A stretch of 64,000 bases of DNA from Dirofilaria immitis (lineage: Eukaryota; Nematoda; Chromadorea; Rhabditida; Onchocercidae), in NCBI GenBank assembly GCA_024305405.1, contig JAKNDB010000087.1:9426501-9490500 (forward strand), given 5' to 3'. The notes under the pieces were generated by a model that had not been told where the DNA came from, did not search any database, and saw nothing but the letters and a program-made list of their open reading frames with translations. Numbering within the stretch: the stretch's first letter is position 1; each line of letters starts with the position of its first letter. Both the position numbers and the translations under genes were made by a program. Positions 1 through 13,767 of the stretch are shown here, in pieces.

Positions 1-760
1 TGATTAAATATTTTTATTTCTTTTACTTTGCTTAAATTACTATATGAATGTTTGAAATGAAAGATGTGCTTAATCTTTATTCTCACTTATCTCATACTGG
101 TTAAAGAAATTATCAAAGAGATTGACGTAAGATTCTAAAATAAAAGTAGTTCGCATGTATGGCGAATTAACAGTGCTAAATTTCAAGAAGATTCGACATT
201 AGAAAGTTTGAATTGAGTAAGGACTAATAGCATTAGTGAAATTCATAAAACATTATATTTTCTGTTGTGATGAGATTTGAAAGACTGGATAAAATATTGT
301 TTTGCGGCGAATATAAGAATAGCTCATTTTGTGAAAGATAATCACGAACAGTTATGGCGATTCTCAATTCTGATTAATGCACTGGAAATGATAGATAGAA
401 GTACGAAGATATTTTGTTTTTTTTTGATTGTTATGTTGTTATTTTGGTTGTTATCGAGATTATTTTCTATAGCATGACAATATTAAAGTTAGTAAGCAAT
501 CAAATTTTATAAGTTGTTACATAAAAGTTGATTTTTTCGCATTAATTCGTTTGTTGCTTATATAAGAAATCAACGAAACAAAATGAAATACAGGTATACA
601 TAAAATTTCTTTTATTTTATTTCGTTTTATTGTTTGCTACTTTTTTGGATTGATTTTTCGTGTTATGTGGCTCCAATATTTCGTCTTCAAGGAAATGATG
701 GTTTATTGTACTCCAGTTTACAGTTTATTGTAATTAATATGAACTTATCCTCCATTTCAG
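1..760. other. 5' flank of ALG3
   Basis: This AT-rich stretch precedes the ALG3 start codon. A short ATG at about 582 is followed by a GT donor-like site, but splicing it to 761 gives no continuing reading frame, so it could at most be an untranslated exon. I recognise no coding sequence here. The open frame near 277-477 opens with TTG and resembles nothing known to me. Confidence 0.5.
751..760 (+). other. Probable spliced-leader acceptor of ALG3
   Basis: A pyrimidine-rich TCCATTTCAG ends directly against the ALG3 ATG at 761. In nematodes this arrangement is typical of a trans-splice acceptor with an almost absent 5' UTR. It could instead be an ordinary acceptor after an untranslated first exon. 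Confidence 0.55.
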
Positions 761-3700
761 ATGTCCTCATTAATCACGTTTCTATTTCACATCAATCCAG
801 TAAATTTCAAAATATTTGCCTCATTGCTGTGTTTATTTGATACCATTTTATGTACGCTGGTCATCCGGAAAGTAGCATGTAAGTTCTTTTTATGGTTGGA
901 AAGATCTATCTTCAAGCAGAAGTAAACTGTTTGCTTAAATGGTTTGTTCATCTGATAAAAAACAGTATTTGCAGATACCGAAATAGACTGGTCTACTTAT
1001 ATGCAACAGGTGAATTGTTATGAACGAGGAATTTATAATTACTCAAAAATTGAAGGTGATACCGGTCCCATCGTGTTAGTTAATTTCTAAATTTATTATA
1101 AAAAAAAAAGGGAAAGGAAGTTTCTTTTAAGAAAAGGTTTCTTTTGCTAAACAATTTACTTTTTCTATAAGATTCATGAAGTGCTATTGAGTGGAACTTA
1201 GAAGTCTTAGTGACAGCGAGGTTGATACATCTGAATACAGTTGTTTTAATCCTTTGAGCGTTTTGCTATCTCGGGAATGTAAGTAAATCTCTTCAATAAA
1301 TTTTGACATATTAATGAATTAACGACAGATAATTTAGAAGCAGATATTTACAGCAAGATGAATAAGATTTCGTTGAGAAAAATATTTTTTAAATCATCAA
1401 ATGAATCTGATCAAATAATTTGCAGGTATCCAGCTGGTCATATTTGGTTTTATTTAATCCTTTCTCATATCACCAACGCTGGAAAAGATATCCGCACGGC
1501 GCAATATATTTTCGAATTTTTATATTTGACGAGCTTATTATTAGTTTTCCGTATATATTATATGAGCTGTAAAGTAAGTTTTGAAATAAATTTCATATTA
1601 CAATTTGGAAAAGGAAATGTGGATTTCGAATTCTTACGATATACATGTTGGTTTAGGATTAATGATTTGAAAAAAATTTCATAGATAGTAGCAGTTTATG
1701 GAATGAAATTAAGATAGAATGATTTGATGGCTCTATCATGGTTTATTTTTGAGTCATTTGTTGGAAAACATATTACTCTTAATTAGCCTTGTAATGATAT
1801 CTACACTTATCAATCGTTTTTATTGCGATGAAAACTTACAAATTTCTCTTTCTTGAGATAAGCGAATTAATTCAGCATTGTTTCGAGGTAGATTATTTAC
1901 TTTTTTGCAGCTGCCTCCGTTTGTGCTCATTATATTATCTTGCATATCATATCGGATACACTCTATTTATCTTCTCCGATTATTCAATGATCCTGTTGCA
2001 ATGTTGTTCTTTTACTTGGCTGTCAATTTATGGATCGGCTATCATTTTCGAATTGGTTCCATCTTTTACAGGTTCTTTTTTATGTCGTATTAATTATGAA
2101 TTAATTTCGATTTAAAGGTTTTCGAGAAATTGTGAAAATTTTATTCAGTTGATTACATTTATGGTGTCAATAATATTTTCAGTTTGGCTGTATCAGTAAA
2201 AATGAATACATTATTGTTTTCTCCAGCACTTTTGTTTATTCTTCTTTTAAATACTGGTTATTGGAATACATTAAAAACAATTATATTATGTGCTGTAGTT
2301 CAGGTAAATGAATAAATAAAGATATTTATTACTCTGTGCTCGAGAGTAATGTATATCTTTTACACAATTGTTTTTCTTTCATTCTATTCAATGTCTGAGA
2401 AAGTGAGGAATAAGGAGCGATTAAAATTTTAATTGTCTTATTGCTTGACCAAAAATGCTTCGAATGAATTTAAACTCTTATGGAAACGGTTAACCATAAT
2501 GAACAGTTTTATTATTGAAATAGAAAAATATATAATGCTGCTGTTATCAAAGTCAAATTAAGTTCCATTAATACTCCCAAGTGTGGTGATTTTTGATGGT
2601 AATTTTGATATCTTTAAACTTTCATTGTACTTTTTTTCTTTATTTTATGATAATATACAAGTTTTGTAGATTGTCTTAGCACTTCCGTTCCTGCTCTATG
2701 ATCCATTTTCATATTTGCGAGGCTCTTTCAATTTGGGCAGAGTATTCCTCTTCAAGTGGACAGTGAATTGGCGATTTTTGTCAGAAGAAATATTTTTGGA
2801 TTATCGATTTCACATATTATTATTAACTGCTCACATTATTTTGCTTTTCTTTGCCGGCTACTTATGGTTTCGGTATTCTTTATGTTATTTATCTTCACTT
2901 TTGCTGAGTTAGACGTTAGTCCTGTTAGAGACCTTTAGAGCATTAGTCCTCCCTGATTATTAGAAACTTTTTAGAATTCTAAAAGAAAACTTATTGTCTA
3001 TCGATGTTTTTTTCATTTTTATTCTATCATAATTACATCCGTTGTTTGGAGAAAACATAAAATCATCAGTATATCCGAAAATTGGTTTTTTCCTTTTCAA
3101 TATTTTATATTAAAAAACAAGATAGATGGAATTAACACATTACTGAACCTGCAAATAGATGATTTGAAATTCTGAAATTGAATTGTTGAAAAATTGAAAT
3201 TGTTTTAGGCGATATGGAGGATATATACATATTTTATCAACATTAAGATATAACAAATTATCGTTGAACGCTAATGGTATTCTTTTTGTTTCGTTTCGTT
3301 TTAATTATGATAAATACCGCTTAGTCTCGTATCACTGTAGAGAAAGGGCTTTAATCAAGTATTCTTGGTATCCGATGCGATATTTGTTATTCTGCTGGAT
3401 TATAGTAATTTTAAAAGTCGGTAGTTTTGAAATAGTAATGAATTTTTAGAAATGCTTAAAGCTTTGTTCATAGCGAATCTGATCGGTATATGCGTTGCCC
3501 GCTCATTGCACTACCAGTTTTATAGTTGGTATTTTCATACATTGCCTTATTTGCTGTTTGCTGGTTTACCATTCAGTAATGATTGGTACTTCACGGGCGA
3601 AGCAACATCCAAGCAAAAGTAATTCTTTTATTTCATCACTGTTGTTTGGATATATCAATGTAATGGTAACAAACTTCACGTAGAAATATTTGGAATTTTT

Positions 3701-4324
3701 CTCGGAATTAGCAAATCATATCGAAATGTAAAGTTTTATTTTTAGTTCTTTATAAACATTAATCAAATGTGATTCAAATTTACAGATCCACTAGTACCGT
3801 ATCACCATTGACGATAATCTTACGGTATGTTCCTTAATCAAATTTTCGTTCCTAACTTCCAACGATATTGGCCTAAATATCGAATTGTGTATACAACTAG
3901 AGAATTACATAAATTTTGGGTGTATTCCATTTACTGACAAACGTTAACTTTTAAAAATATGTGATGAGAATATAAATTTAATTCTCTTATTTGCTTTGAA
4001 ATACAGATTACCATTATCGTTTGCATAATTCCACATTGGCAGAGAGATACTAAGAGAGTAAGCGATAAAATATCGATATTTACGTGGCATTATTTTATTG
4101 TGGACGATTAATTTTTTCAAAAAACAAAATAAATTTTAAAAATTATAGAGATGCAGTGTACTTTTAGATGCAGTATTCTTATTGGGATCGAGATATGCTG
4201 GAATACTTATCCATCTACAGTTATTAGTTCAGCAATGCTTCATTGTTTCCACGCGGCCATATTTTACATATTGTTACATGATTACACTTCTGATAATAGT
4301 CTGAAAAGATATAAAATTATGTAA
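761..4324 (+). CDS. ALG3: ALG3, Dol-P-Man:Man5GlcNAc2-PP-Dol alpha-1,3-mannosyltransferase
   Basis: This enzyme adds the sixth mannose (alpha-1,3) to the lipid-linked N-glycan precursor on the luminal side of the ER membrane, using dolichyl-phosphate mannose. Ten exons can be placed: 761-878, 975-1074, 1426-1573, 1911-2071, 2183-2303, 2670-2872, 3209-3276, 3450-3618, 3786-3824 and 4168-4324. Phases join without conflict and give about 427 residues, close to the human protein. Family landmarks in order: [12 protein letters not shown] near the N-terminus, [75 protein letters not shown], and ICWNTYPST near the C-terminus. Hydrophobic segments alternate through the protein, as expected for a polytopic ER enzyme. 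The 3786-3824 exon is the least certain because it encodes a variable loop. ATG 761 was chosen because it lies just after a splice acceptor and gives the usual N-terminal length. NDUFAF5 follows about 1.1 kb downstream on the same strand. Confidence 0.95.
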
Positions 4325-4534
4325 ACTTTTTTTGCTTTTCGTCTTAGATGACCTTTGGAATGAAAAATTGCTTTTGTCACTGTTCATTTGTCAACTCTTA
4401 CTCTGCTTTAAAGTCCTAAAAATTGGATGCTCAATACCCATAATTTTTGTTAATATTCCATTTTCGCCATCTTTTTTAATCGACTAACCTTAAAACTATT
4501 AGGACAGACTTAAATGCGTGTTGATTAAGAGATC

Positions 4535-4540
4535 AATAAA
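4535..4540 (+). terminator. ALG3 polyadenylation signal
   Basis: AATAAA, partly repeated (AATAAATAAA), lies about 210 bases after the ALG3 stop codon. It is the first canonical signal downstream. Confidence 0.5.
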
Positions 4541-4883
4541 TAAAGAGGAAACAATGATAAATTCAGTTTACTTTCTGTCACTTCGGCTAATTGGTTAAAT
4601 ACATCTTATCAAAGTGTTAATAGTAAATAGTAAATAAGTAGTAAATTTTTAATAGATTAAAACCATTCAATGAATCAAATCAATTGCTTAGTTTAATAGG
4701 GAATAATATTCCTCTTTATTATCGGTAGTAATTTATATTATCATATTATGTGCAATGGGAATATTAAATAGAATGTTTTATCGATGTTTTAAGATATTGT
4801 AATAATAGATTGCTGTGTTTTATATAATTTGGATACATATTTCATCCCTGTGATTGCTTTAATTTTTATTGCATAAATTTTTA

Positions 4884-4975
4884 GGCAAGTTATGACAACA
4901 AAAAATTTCGAAAAAAATATGATTTAAAAAATATGGCAAGTTATGACAACAAAAATTTCGAAAAAAATATGATTT
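4884..4975. repeat. Two-copy tandem duplication (period about 51 bp)
   Basis: A segment starting GGCAAGTTATGACAAC is repeated almost perfectly 51 bases later. The second copy differs mainly by one A in a homopolymer. It is non-coding spacer. Confidence 0.8.
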
Positions 4976-5458
4976 GCAAATAAATTTCTCGTTCCTTCCT
5001 GTTTTCCCTGTTTCTGAACCATCAAAATAAAGTAATCGACTAGAGGTAATCATTTATACTAAATTATGTTTTCCGAGCATTTCTTGTTTTCGTGCTTTCT
5101 CATTTCCGGATATTTTATCTTATTTTCTTAATTTCCATTTGTTGATTGTACATTTTGTTCAAATTATATAGATGGCATGTAAAGTGAATCAAATTTAATT
5201 ATTCTATATAATATGGATAATAAGCTTTGTCAAACGTGATCATTTCAAATAATATGACTTATACCTCTTGATGATTACACTATATATCTTATTTATCCAA
5301 AGATAAGACGAGATAACGGCGTTTAGAGGGATTTTGAGCAGCGATTTTAATTTGGATTAGTTCGATTTTGATTAATCATTATAATTTGTGGGCATATTTT
5401 TTTATCTCTTTACTTGTTTATATTTAAAGCTAAATTTTTATGGTTGAAAATGCAGCTT

Positions 5459-5466
5459 ATTTCAGA
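5459..5466 (+). other. Probable spliced-leader acceptor of NDUFAF5
   Basis: TATTTCAG ends one base before the NDUFAF5 ATG at 5467. This repeats the ALG3 arrangement and suggests trans-splicing. Confidence 0.55.
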
Positions 5467-8205
5467 ATGGTATTTTGGCCTTTTTGTTCTCGTACAACTT
5501 TGCATTTGTTGAATTATTGGTCGGTAAATTCAAGCAAATATTTTGGTAAGATATCACCTAAAGGAAGAATTGTTAATAAGCATTTTTATGCACCACTTCA
5601 GAAGGTACCATAATTTTCGATCGTGAAGCAAAGCGAATCCAACGTAATAGAGCTGCCCAACTGGATGATTATAATGTTTGCCAGTATGTCAAAGTTAGTT
5701 TTTATTCAATTTTCATTTTCATGGGATGGGAAAATCCTACATAAATATTTATTTTTTTAATCAATAATTTTGTTGAAAAGTTAAATTTAGGATTCACTTA
5801 TTACAAATCATATATTTCCTTACTAACTGAAATTAATATATGGGACTGAAATATCGTACAAAGAAATATATAAATGCATCGAAATAAATGATGATTATCA
5901 ACAACTATCATACACCGCAGCATTGGTAGTTTTTATATCAGTCTGCATTTTTGCCAGTGTTGATTATTATTAATTTTCATTTTATTTTACATTTGTTAGC
6001 TTTTGAAATAGAACAAAATAAAGCCTGGAAAAAAGATATTTTGTTTTTTCCATTACTAGGATTTTGTAAAATGATATTTTGTTAATGATATAAGATCGCC
6101 CATGATTTAAGAGACAATGAGAAGAAAGAAAGATATTAATCTTTCTTCTCACTGTCTAATTCAAATATTCGTCGGATCAACGAATTTGCTATTAGCAAAT
6201 TAAAAATAACGAGCTTGTTCTGACTGATTTTATAATAACAGGTGAACTCCTTTTTAGCTTTTTGTTTTCGAAAATTTTGTAGAATAGACTTTTCTAGTTC
6301 ACCTAAGAAAATTTAATTGCTGAAGATGTACTGATAGATTTTAGGATGAAATAGCTTATCGTGTGGCGGATAAAGTATTTGATTTAACCAAATTCAACGA
6401 CATCTGTATTGATATCGGATGTGGTAGTGGTCATGTTGCAATGAATTTGATTAAGGTAAATTTTAAATTTAATCTATTATCATTTTTTTGCTGGTGGATA
6501 ATGATACATTAGATTTATAATTTCATAATTTTCAATTCGAATAATAAGTGTACAAGTTGTTCGGAAGCTTACTGACTGCATATCATGATCTGGAAATAGG
6601 AACAAACATGTAGTACTGAGTATCATCAAAAAAATTTTAATTGATGTATAAATAAATGAAGATTAGTTCGTGAGCTTTTTAGAACAGTTTGACTGCCAAT
6701 GTTATAATTTTTCAAGAATGAACTATGAATATTTTCAGTAGGCAATTATTTTTCAACAAAGGGCCTAATATATATTTTATTTGTATTTGCAAAATAAAGT
6801 TGCAGCAAATTTTTATCATTTCATAGTAGTAAATTGTTAGTTAGGAAAATAATTCAGAAAAAAGATGGATGGTGTAGAACAATTTGCGTAGAAGAAGGCA
6901 TTGAATAAAGCATGAAAAGTGGAAGACAAAGGTTGAAATGTTTATAAATGCACAGGAGAATGTGGGTGTCATTATTCAGTGTGATATGAGTGCAGGATTG
7001 ATAGAACGAAGTCGAAGTGCGGCAGATCCTGAAGTACCTGTTTTAAGTGTCATTGCAGACGAATCAATGGCACCTTTTCGAGAAAAGTCGGCTGATTTGG
7101 TGGTGTCTAGTCTTAGTGCTCACTGGATTAATGATCTCGCTAAATGGTTTGGTTACTGTTTGGTTGTTCTATTAATGTTTGAGATCATTTCTTAACATTA
7201 CTCATTTATCAATGATTTATTTACTAATAGCTGCAGATATTTTAGAAAGAGAAGGCTTGTAAGGGATGTTTAAACATCAGTAATATTCTAAAGCATTCTT
7301 GTTCTGCTTTCTCGTATTTTTCAATAGGTTTTAATTTTTAGATGGTTCATTTATGTTGTAGAATTGAAATTTAAAATTTAATATATGTAATGGCATTTGA
7401 TTTATTCATTCTATAGGATTTCAGGTTCTCGCGTTGTTTATCGATTCTTCGTCCTGATTGCCCTCTGATTGGTGCTATGCTAGGCAATGAAACATTACAT
7501 GAACTTCGGATAGCTTTACAATTAGCAGAAATGGAAAGGTTGGGTGGTATTGGTTTGCATATTTCACCGTTTGTTCGGGCGGATGATGTCGGATCGCTGA
7601 TGAGTCAGGCTGGTTTCGGAATGATTACGTTAGACACCGATGAGCTTACGGTAATAGTAATACATGCCCTTAAAATTCTTTCCATTGGTCGATCAGTTTT
7701 TCTTTTGAAGACATTTAAGCTTGTTAAAACCATCAATTGAAATACCATTTTTTTCCAGATGAACTATTTTTTAGGTTGGTTATCCAAACATCTTTACTTT
7801 GTTGTATGATTTACAAGGTATGGGTGAATCGAATGCATTAAGAAATCGATCAGCACACGTTAGGAGAGATATTCTAATAGCTGCTGATGCTATTTATAGG
7901 TAAGGAGTTCTATATAAGCGTAATTTTAACCAACAGAAGCTTCCGATATATTTATTTTATATAAAAATCTCCATGTATGATTATTTAATTGTTTGTCTGT
8001 GAAGCGAAATTATTTCAGATCAATGTTTTCTCGCGATGATGCTCCATGTGCAGCAAGTTTTCAGATTGTTTCATTTATTGGTTGGCGTCCCGGTCCTTTA
8101 ATGCCGAAACCAGCAAAACGTGGATCACAACAGGCATCTTTTAAAGACATTAGCAGAATTATCGAAGGAAAGATGCCATTCTCAGAGAAACATAGTTCGA
8201 AATAG
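5467..8205 (+). CDS. NDUFAF5: NDUFAF5, arginine hydroxylase and complex I assembly factor
   Basis: This is a mitochondrial matrix protein with an S-adenosylmethionine methyltransferase fold. Human NDUFAF5 hydroxylates an arginine of NDUFS7 early in complex I assembly. Seven exons join cleanly: 5467-5545, 5602-5693, 6345-6455, 6956-7146, 7425-7650, 7775-7899 and 8019-8205, giving about 336 residues against 345 in human. Landmarks are FDREAKRIQRNRAAQ near the N-terminus, the SAM-binding loop DIGCGSGHVA, ADESMAPFREKSADLVVSS, ILRPDCPLIGAMLGNE, ETLHELR...LQLAE, HISPF, and QGMGESNALRNR near the C-terminus. The 7146 donor (TG|GTTTGG) is not the strongest sequence nearby, but it is the only choice that restores the conserved NDL...LRPD spacing. 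The N-terminus is rich in basic and hydroxyl residues, as for a mitochondrial targeting peptide. No lesions were seen. Confidence 0.95.
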
Positions 8206-8356
8206 GAGAAAAATAGAAGATTTTCTAGATATTATTTGAAGAAATTAGTCAACGCTCTTCTTACTTTTTATTATTGAAAAATTTTATACATCTCGATTCG
8301 AATCTTGTTACGATTTTTTGTTTTGCATTTTTATTGTAATTATCTTCATTTTTTTG

Positions 8357-8362
8357 AATAAA
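8357..8362 (+). terminator. NDUFAF5 polyadenylation signal
   Basis: AATAAA lies about 150 bases after the NDUFAF5 stop codon in T-rich sequence. Confidence 0.6.
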
Positions 8363-11300
8363 ATATTATTGTATTTAGGAAAAATGAACAGTTGTAATAT
8401 AAATGACATAGAATTGATGAATTAGGAAATTATTGATTGCCACATATAATTAGTAATGAGCAGAAATTAAGTTTGAAATTGTTAGCAAAAAAACACATGG
8501 TTGACAATAATTAAATTCGAAACTGTGTCAGAATTATATATTTTCGGATTTCTTTGAATTAATAACTGTAAAAGAAAATCTGTACTTCTTTACAAATGTT
8601 CTTTTCTATATTAGCCGTGGCTTTGATGTGATCTCTTTTTCTCTTTTCTTGAATCAATTGAATTCTTTGTTGAATCTTATTTTAAAAAGACGAAACTTTT
8701 ATGACAGCTTTAACCAATATTTTTATGTTCCTTAATTCTTTAGCAACAATTCTCGATGTCTTCATCATTCGAAACTTGTCTGTTTTTATCTTTGCCTTTC
8801 AAAAACGTGCTAGCTTACGTTGTTAGAATATTTTTTTTTTTAAATTTATTGATTTAGTCATCGTATTTTGAAATGCTAATATCAATTTGAATTATCGATA
8901 ATGAAAGACATTGTCAGATGATACCTAGGAATACAAGAACAATAAGGAATAATAATGGCATTATTTTGGTTAAAACTGTAAATAAGAAAAATAAGTATTT
9001 ATTATACATGTTATAACTATCATAGTGAGGATTTCGGAATATTTTGCAAATGTTTGATAAAAGCTGAGTTTTCATCTAGTATTATCAATAATAGATGTTA
9101 TGAATGCTATTGAATATCATTAATAACCAATCAGGGCGAACTTTTGAGAAATATTTTAGTACTCTGTGAAAATTTTGATTCGAATAAATTTTTAGCCCAA
9201 GTTAAAGAAAAATATGATTGAAATTTTAACGAAGTTATCATACTGATATGCTAAAATAAATTTCAAACATGGATAATAAGGAACTTGGAATAATAGTAAA
9301 CAATAGTGTGTAGAAATTTCTTAATTCGATAAACTAGTAAAAATAAATTTCCGGTATTTAGGAAAGTTCTTTTCTTATCAAAAAAGCAAATATTTATGTA
9401 TTTAAGTTTGGTAATAGGAAGTATGCATTGTAAACTTCAATGTGAAAAGATTGATGCTTTTCAAAGGTTCAGCAATTGTACGATGTCAATATTTGCTAGC
9501 TAAATCAATATATTGAATATATTTTATTGAATTATTTCTATAATAGATTCATTATTATCCTACGAGAATCGAATTATTCGTAATTAATTTGGAATTATTT
9601 TCAGTCAATTTGAAACAAAACATATGACATTCATTAATCGTAAATAATGCTAATCAGTTTATATCATTTTTATCATTTGGTAAAGCTACAGTGTACCGTT
9701 TCGCTTCATCAATGGAATTTCTTTAAAAATGTTAAAGATATATTTGTCCTCATTTCACTTTATTAAATATTATATTGAATTGAGAATTTATATATGCATG
9801 TATTTGAAATTGAAGTGATGCATCTACTAATTCTTTCTTCTTTTTCCTTTTTGATGAGATTCATTTTGTGTCAGATAAAATCGATTTTTCTATTTTATTT
9901 TAATGCCTTCAAGTTTATGAAAAATTTTATTTGTTTAAATTTATTCCAATTCTTTTTTCCTTTTTATCAATCAATGAATATAATAATATCACTATAAATG
10001 AACTTATATTTAATTGATTATTAAATTTCTCGAATAATTCTTTTCTATTTAAAACATATGTTTTGCTAATAACGCAGTATAAGTTTTTGAAAATGATCGA
10101 TCCAATCGATTTTTTTGGATTTTTTCCATAATTTTTTGTAAAAAAATAAATATATTGCTGAAATAGATTGTAGCAAAGGAAAAGATTAATTACAGCACGA
10201 CAAAGTTGACATAATGGTTTTTGTTGGTATTAGTTGACAAGGAATTGAATGGTGATGTAAATTTTATCTGTCACATATTATATGTCACATCTTCGTAATA
10301 ATTCTGACGTCTTTTATTCGATCATTTAATCTTTCATAGTTTCTTGACTTGGCATGAATGAAATGAAAAAGTACAGCCAATATTCTACTTAGTATTTAAC
10401 TTTTTCTACTTAAAATCACGCTTAAAGCGCTTAAAATTGTGTCAAATTAAAAGTGACGTAAAGTTACGTAGAACTGAATTACGTAGAATTAATATTCGAT
10501 GACATTTTTCTCTTTTTTTTGTTCTTTTCTTTAGCTTCTTACTTCAAATGTTTCTTTCTTCCTTCATCTAATTAATAAAATTCTTATCCGATTAACAATC
10601 ATTATTGATTACAAAAACAATCATTAAATTCACTGAGCAAAGAATACTAAGGAAATGTTTGAAATAAAATAATATTTTGGAACATATTGCAAAAAAAAAA
10701 AAGCAAAGTGAAAAGAGGAAATTTAAAAGTATTTATAAATTTATTCAAAAGAAAATATCCTGAAAAACGTTTGATATATTCAAAATACTATTTGATTACA
10801 AAATTGTCATCGATATATCGTATAATTGAATGAAAAATTTATTTAGGTCATATATACTTAGAATTCAGTTTCTTCAAAAACATTGATACCAATTTGTTAT
10901 TTCATTGAATAAGGAGCAAGATATGGGAATTTAAAATATACTCAAGTATCCTTATATATCATAAATCAAAATATTTTCTTAAATTACCTATAATACAACA
11001 TTTAAATCATCTAATTAAATATACCAATTTTTTTTCATACTATTCATTCGAATATATGATATGATAAGCCTATTTATGTTTTATCCTACATTGTAACATT
11101 TTGAATAATATCTTGATCATTAACAAATATCATCATTATTGATTAATTTTTTCATACTGATCACTATAATTTTTAAACTATCAACTGATTTTATTGAATA
11201 TTTTATTTAATTGCATCCAGTTACAATTGAAATATATATTAGTAATATCATGTTTGAAACGAACAATTAAGCATTATTGAATTGTACCATTCATTTTTCT

Positions 11301-11957
11301 TTTTCTTATTGACATAGGAAGTATCGTTATTTGAAACTTATATTTTATTTTTGATCAATTATTAATCAGATTAACAATCACGAAGATTGCTTGTTCATTC
11401 TATAGTCTAGTTAAAACTTTATGAATATATGGGCCTTCGATTATATTTTATTATGTCTTAGGATCTTAGACTTTGATCATATTTTTTCCACTTTTGAGAA
11501 TATATAGGATTATTCAATCATATTTTGCAAAATTTTCAGTATACATAGATTTATCACTGTTCAAATTTTGCTTCCTGCTATTTGACACCGTTAGAGATCA
11601 GATGACAAATTCTAGGTGACAAATGTTAAATGACAAATAATAGATGATAAAAAAATTCAATCATATGTGATGAATATTTCGTTTCAAAATATTTACACAA
11701 TATCACTTATCTGTAATAATATGAATAACAACATAGTATTGAAAATTTTTTTTTATTTATAAATTTCTTTCACTTTTTATTGTTTGATTTTTATTATTTG
11801 CATAATTTTTGATTATCAGATATCTTAACAGAAATATATATAAGCCTTTATTAAAGGACACAACACTATTTAATAAAATAAAACTGCAAAGATTTGTTTA
11901 CTGATTTTGTTAAAATAATAAAGAGAATTAAAAAGGAAAAGAAAAAAATTGGAGTGA

Positions 11958-11959
<2 letters not shown>

Positions 11960-11992
<33 letters not shown>
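11960..11992. repeat. (AG)n microsatellite
   Basis: An uninterrupted AG dinucleotide run of about 16 units lies in non-coding DNA. Confidence 0.95.
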
Positions 11993-11994
<2 letters not shown>

Positions 11995-13661
11995 AAGCAA
12001 TGAATATTTCACCAGAAATTAGCTCACCAAATTTTTTTTCTCTCCTCTTTCTCTTACTTTCTTCTCTTTTTTCTAATCAAATTGATTTTTAATTATGATA
12101 TTTTTATAATTTCTTAAAACTTTCGCTTATTTTAGTACCTAATTTTGTTTCAGAGATGGGTCATAAATTTGTTGATTCGTAATATTTTAATTGCTATTTA
12201 TGCGAGAAGGCTATAATTTTTTATTTTATTTATTTTTCATTTTTCCATTTCTCAAATTTATACTTAAAAATTACAACATAAATGATTTACTTTAGAAAAT
12301 TGATTAATATGATATTAATATGAATAGGAGAAAGTTTATGATTTTTTTAATCTATATAAATAAGAGAAAAGTGATGAGGTGAAGGTCATGAAAAGAATTA
12401 GGACTATGGTATTAATTAAGCAGCCAAAATCATGATATTGATTGAAAGGTCAAGATCATATTGTAGTGAAATGAATCAAGGTCATGATACTGATGAAAAG
12501 GATTGATAAATAAAAAAATCTGCCATTTAAGTGGGAAAAATTTTCTATATTCTCATTTTAATGTTTTTAAATAAACTTTCGATTAATGTATTATCTCTTT
12601 TAACTGACTTCGATATATTTTTTTCATTTATAAAAGCGATTTTTTCAATTATATTTTCTCAAAATTTATGAAAATCGATAGATTTATTTTTTCCTCCCAT
12701 TTTTGGATGGAACTTTACCCAATACTTCCATCCCATGTTGCAAAGATTTGTCCGTTGTAGGATCGCTAACTATTTAAACTTCAGATATCACGGGTAGAAT
12801 AGATTTAAATAATATTAATTAATACTTTTATTATTATGTCTTCATAAATTATTATCACCATCATCATCATCATTATTATCATTCATTATCTATCTTTCTT
12901 AGCGATAAAAATGGTATAAATAATTCATTATTCCGATGACAACGATATATATAATTATAATTATTAAATTCGTTATTTATATTGATAGTGGAAAATCATA
13001 GTAAAAATGAAAGTATATATCATAATTATTGTATTAATAGCAATCATACATTGATTATTGATAACGGTTCAATGACATCAATTAAGGCCATTAACAAGAA
13101 ATATATTGCAATTTCTAATTGCGCTAAAAAAATATATAAACTGAATGTTTCAATAAATTTTGACTTAATTATAATACTTCAGCTTTGTATATTCTTAATT
13201 TCAAAAATGGAGAATACATTGAAAGTTTCGTTTCATTAAAATATTATTTTACAGTTTAAATATGAGTAAATTAAAATATTGTAATAAGATGAAAATTATA
13301 TTATTTTATCTCAAGATTATTGCACTATCAATTTATAACTTTCATCATGAAAAAAGTTCTAAAAATTTCTTAATTAATTTGATTCATGAAATAGAATAGT
13401 TCCAAATTCTTCTGATTAATTTAACTCTCGAAAATCACTTTTTCTTTTTCCAATATGAAATTCTAACACAAGATATTCAAATTATCAAAAAATAATTAAA
13501 ATTTATGTACCTGAATATTAATAATTGTATTCGCTTAAACATTTTGAATTTAAATTTTTGATTTTTATGCTTAAGAAATGAATGATAGTGAACAAGACTA
13601 ATTATCCAATTCTTATGCATAATATTGAAATAATAACAATATAACGATAAAATATAAATAG

Positions 13662-13767
<106 letters not shown>

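Larger units (their letters stand above)
4325..5466. other. ALG3-NDUFAF5 intergenic DNA
   Basis: This interval holds the ALG3 3' UTR and AT-rich spacer, including a short tandem duplication at 4884-4975. I see no coding sequence. The 1.1 kb gap is long for a nematode operon but does not exclude one. Confidence 0.6.

Noticed and set aside
277..477. 66-codon frame upstream of ALG3
   Set aside because: It begins with TTG and has no homology I recognise; there is no splice path to ALG3.
3612..3624. In-frame TAA at the end of ALG3 exon 8 as the stop codon
   Set aside because: The conserved C-terminal WNTYPST block lies downstream in exon 10, and reading AA|GTAATT as a donor joins exons 8, 9 and 10 in phase.
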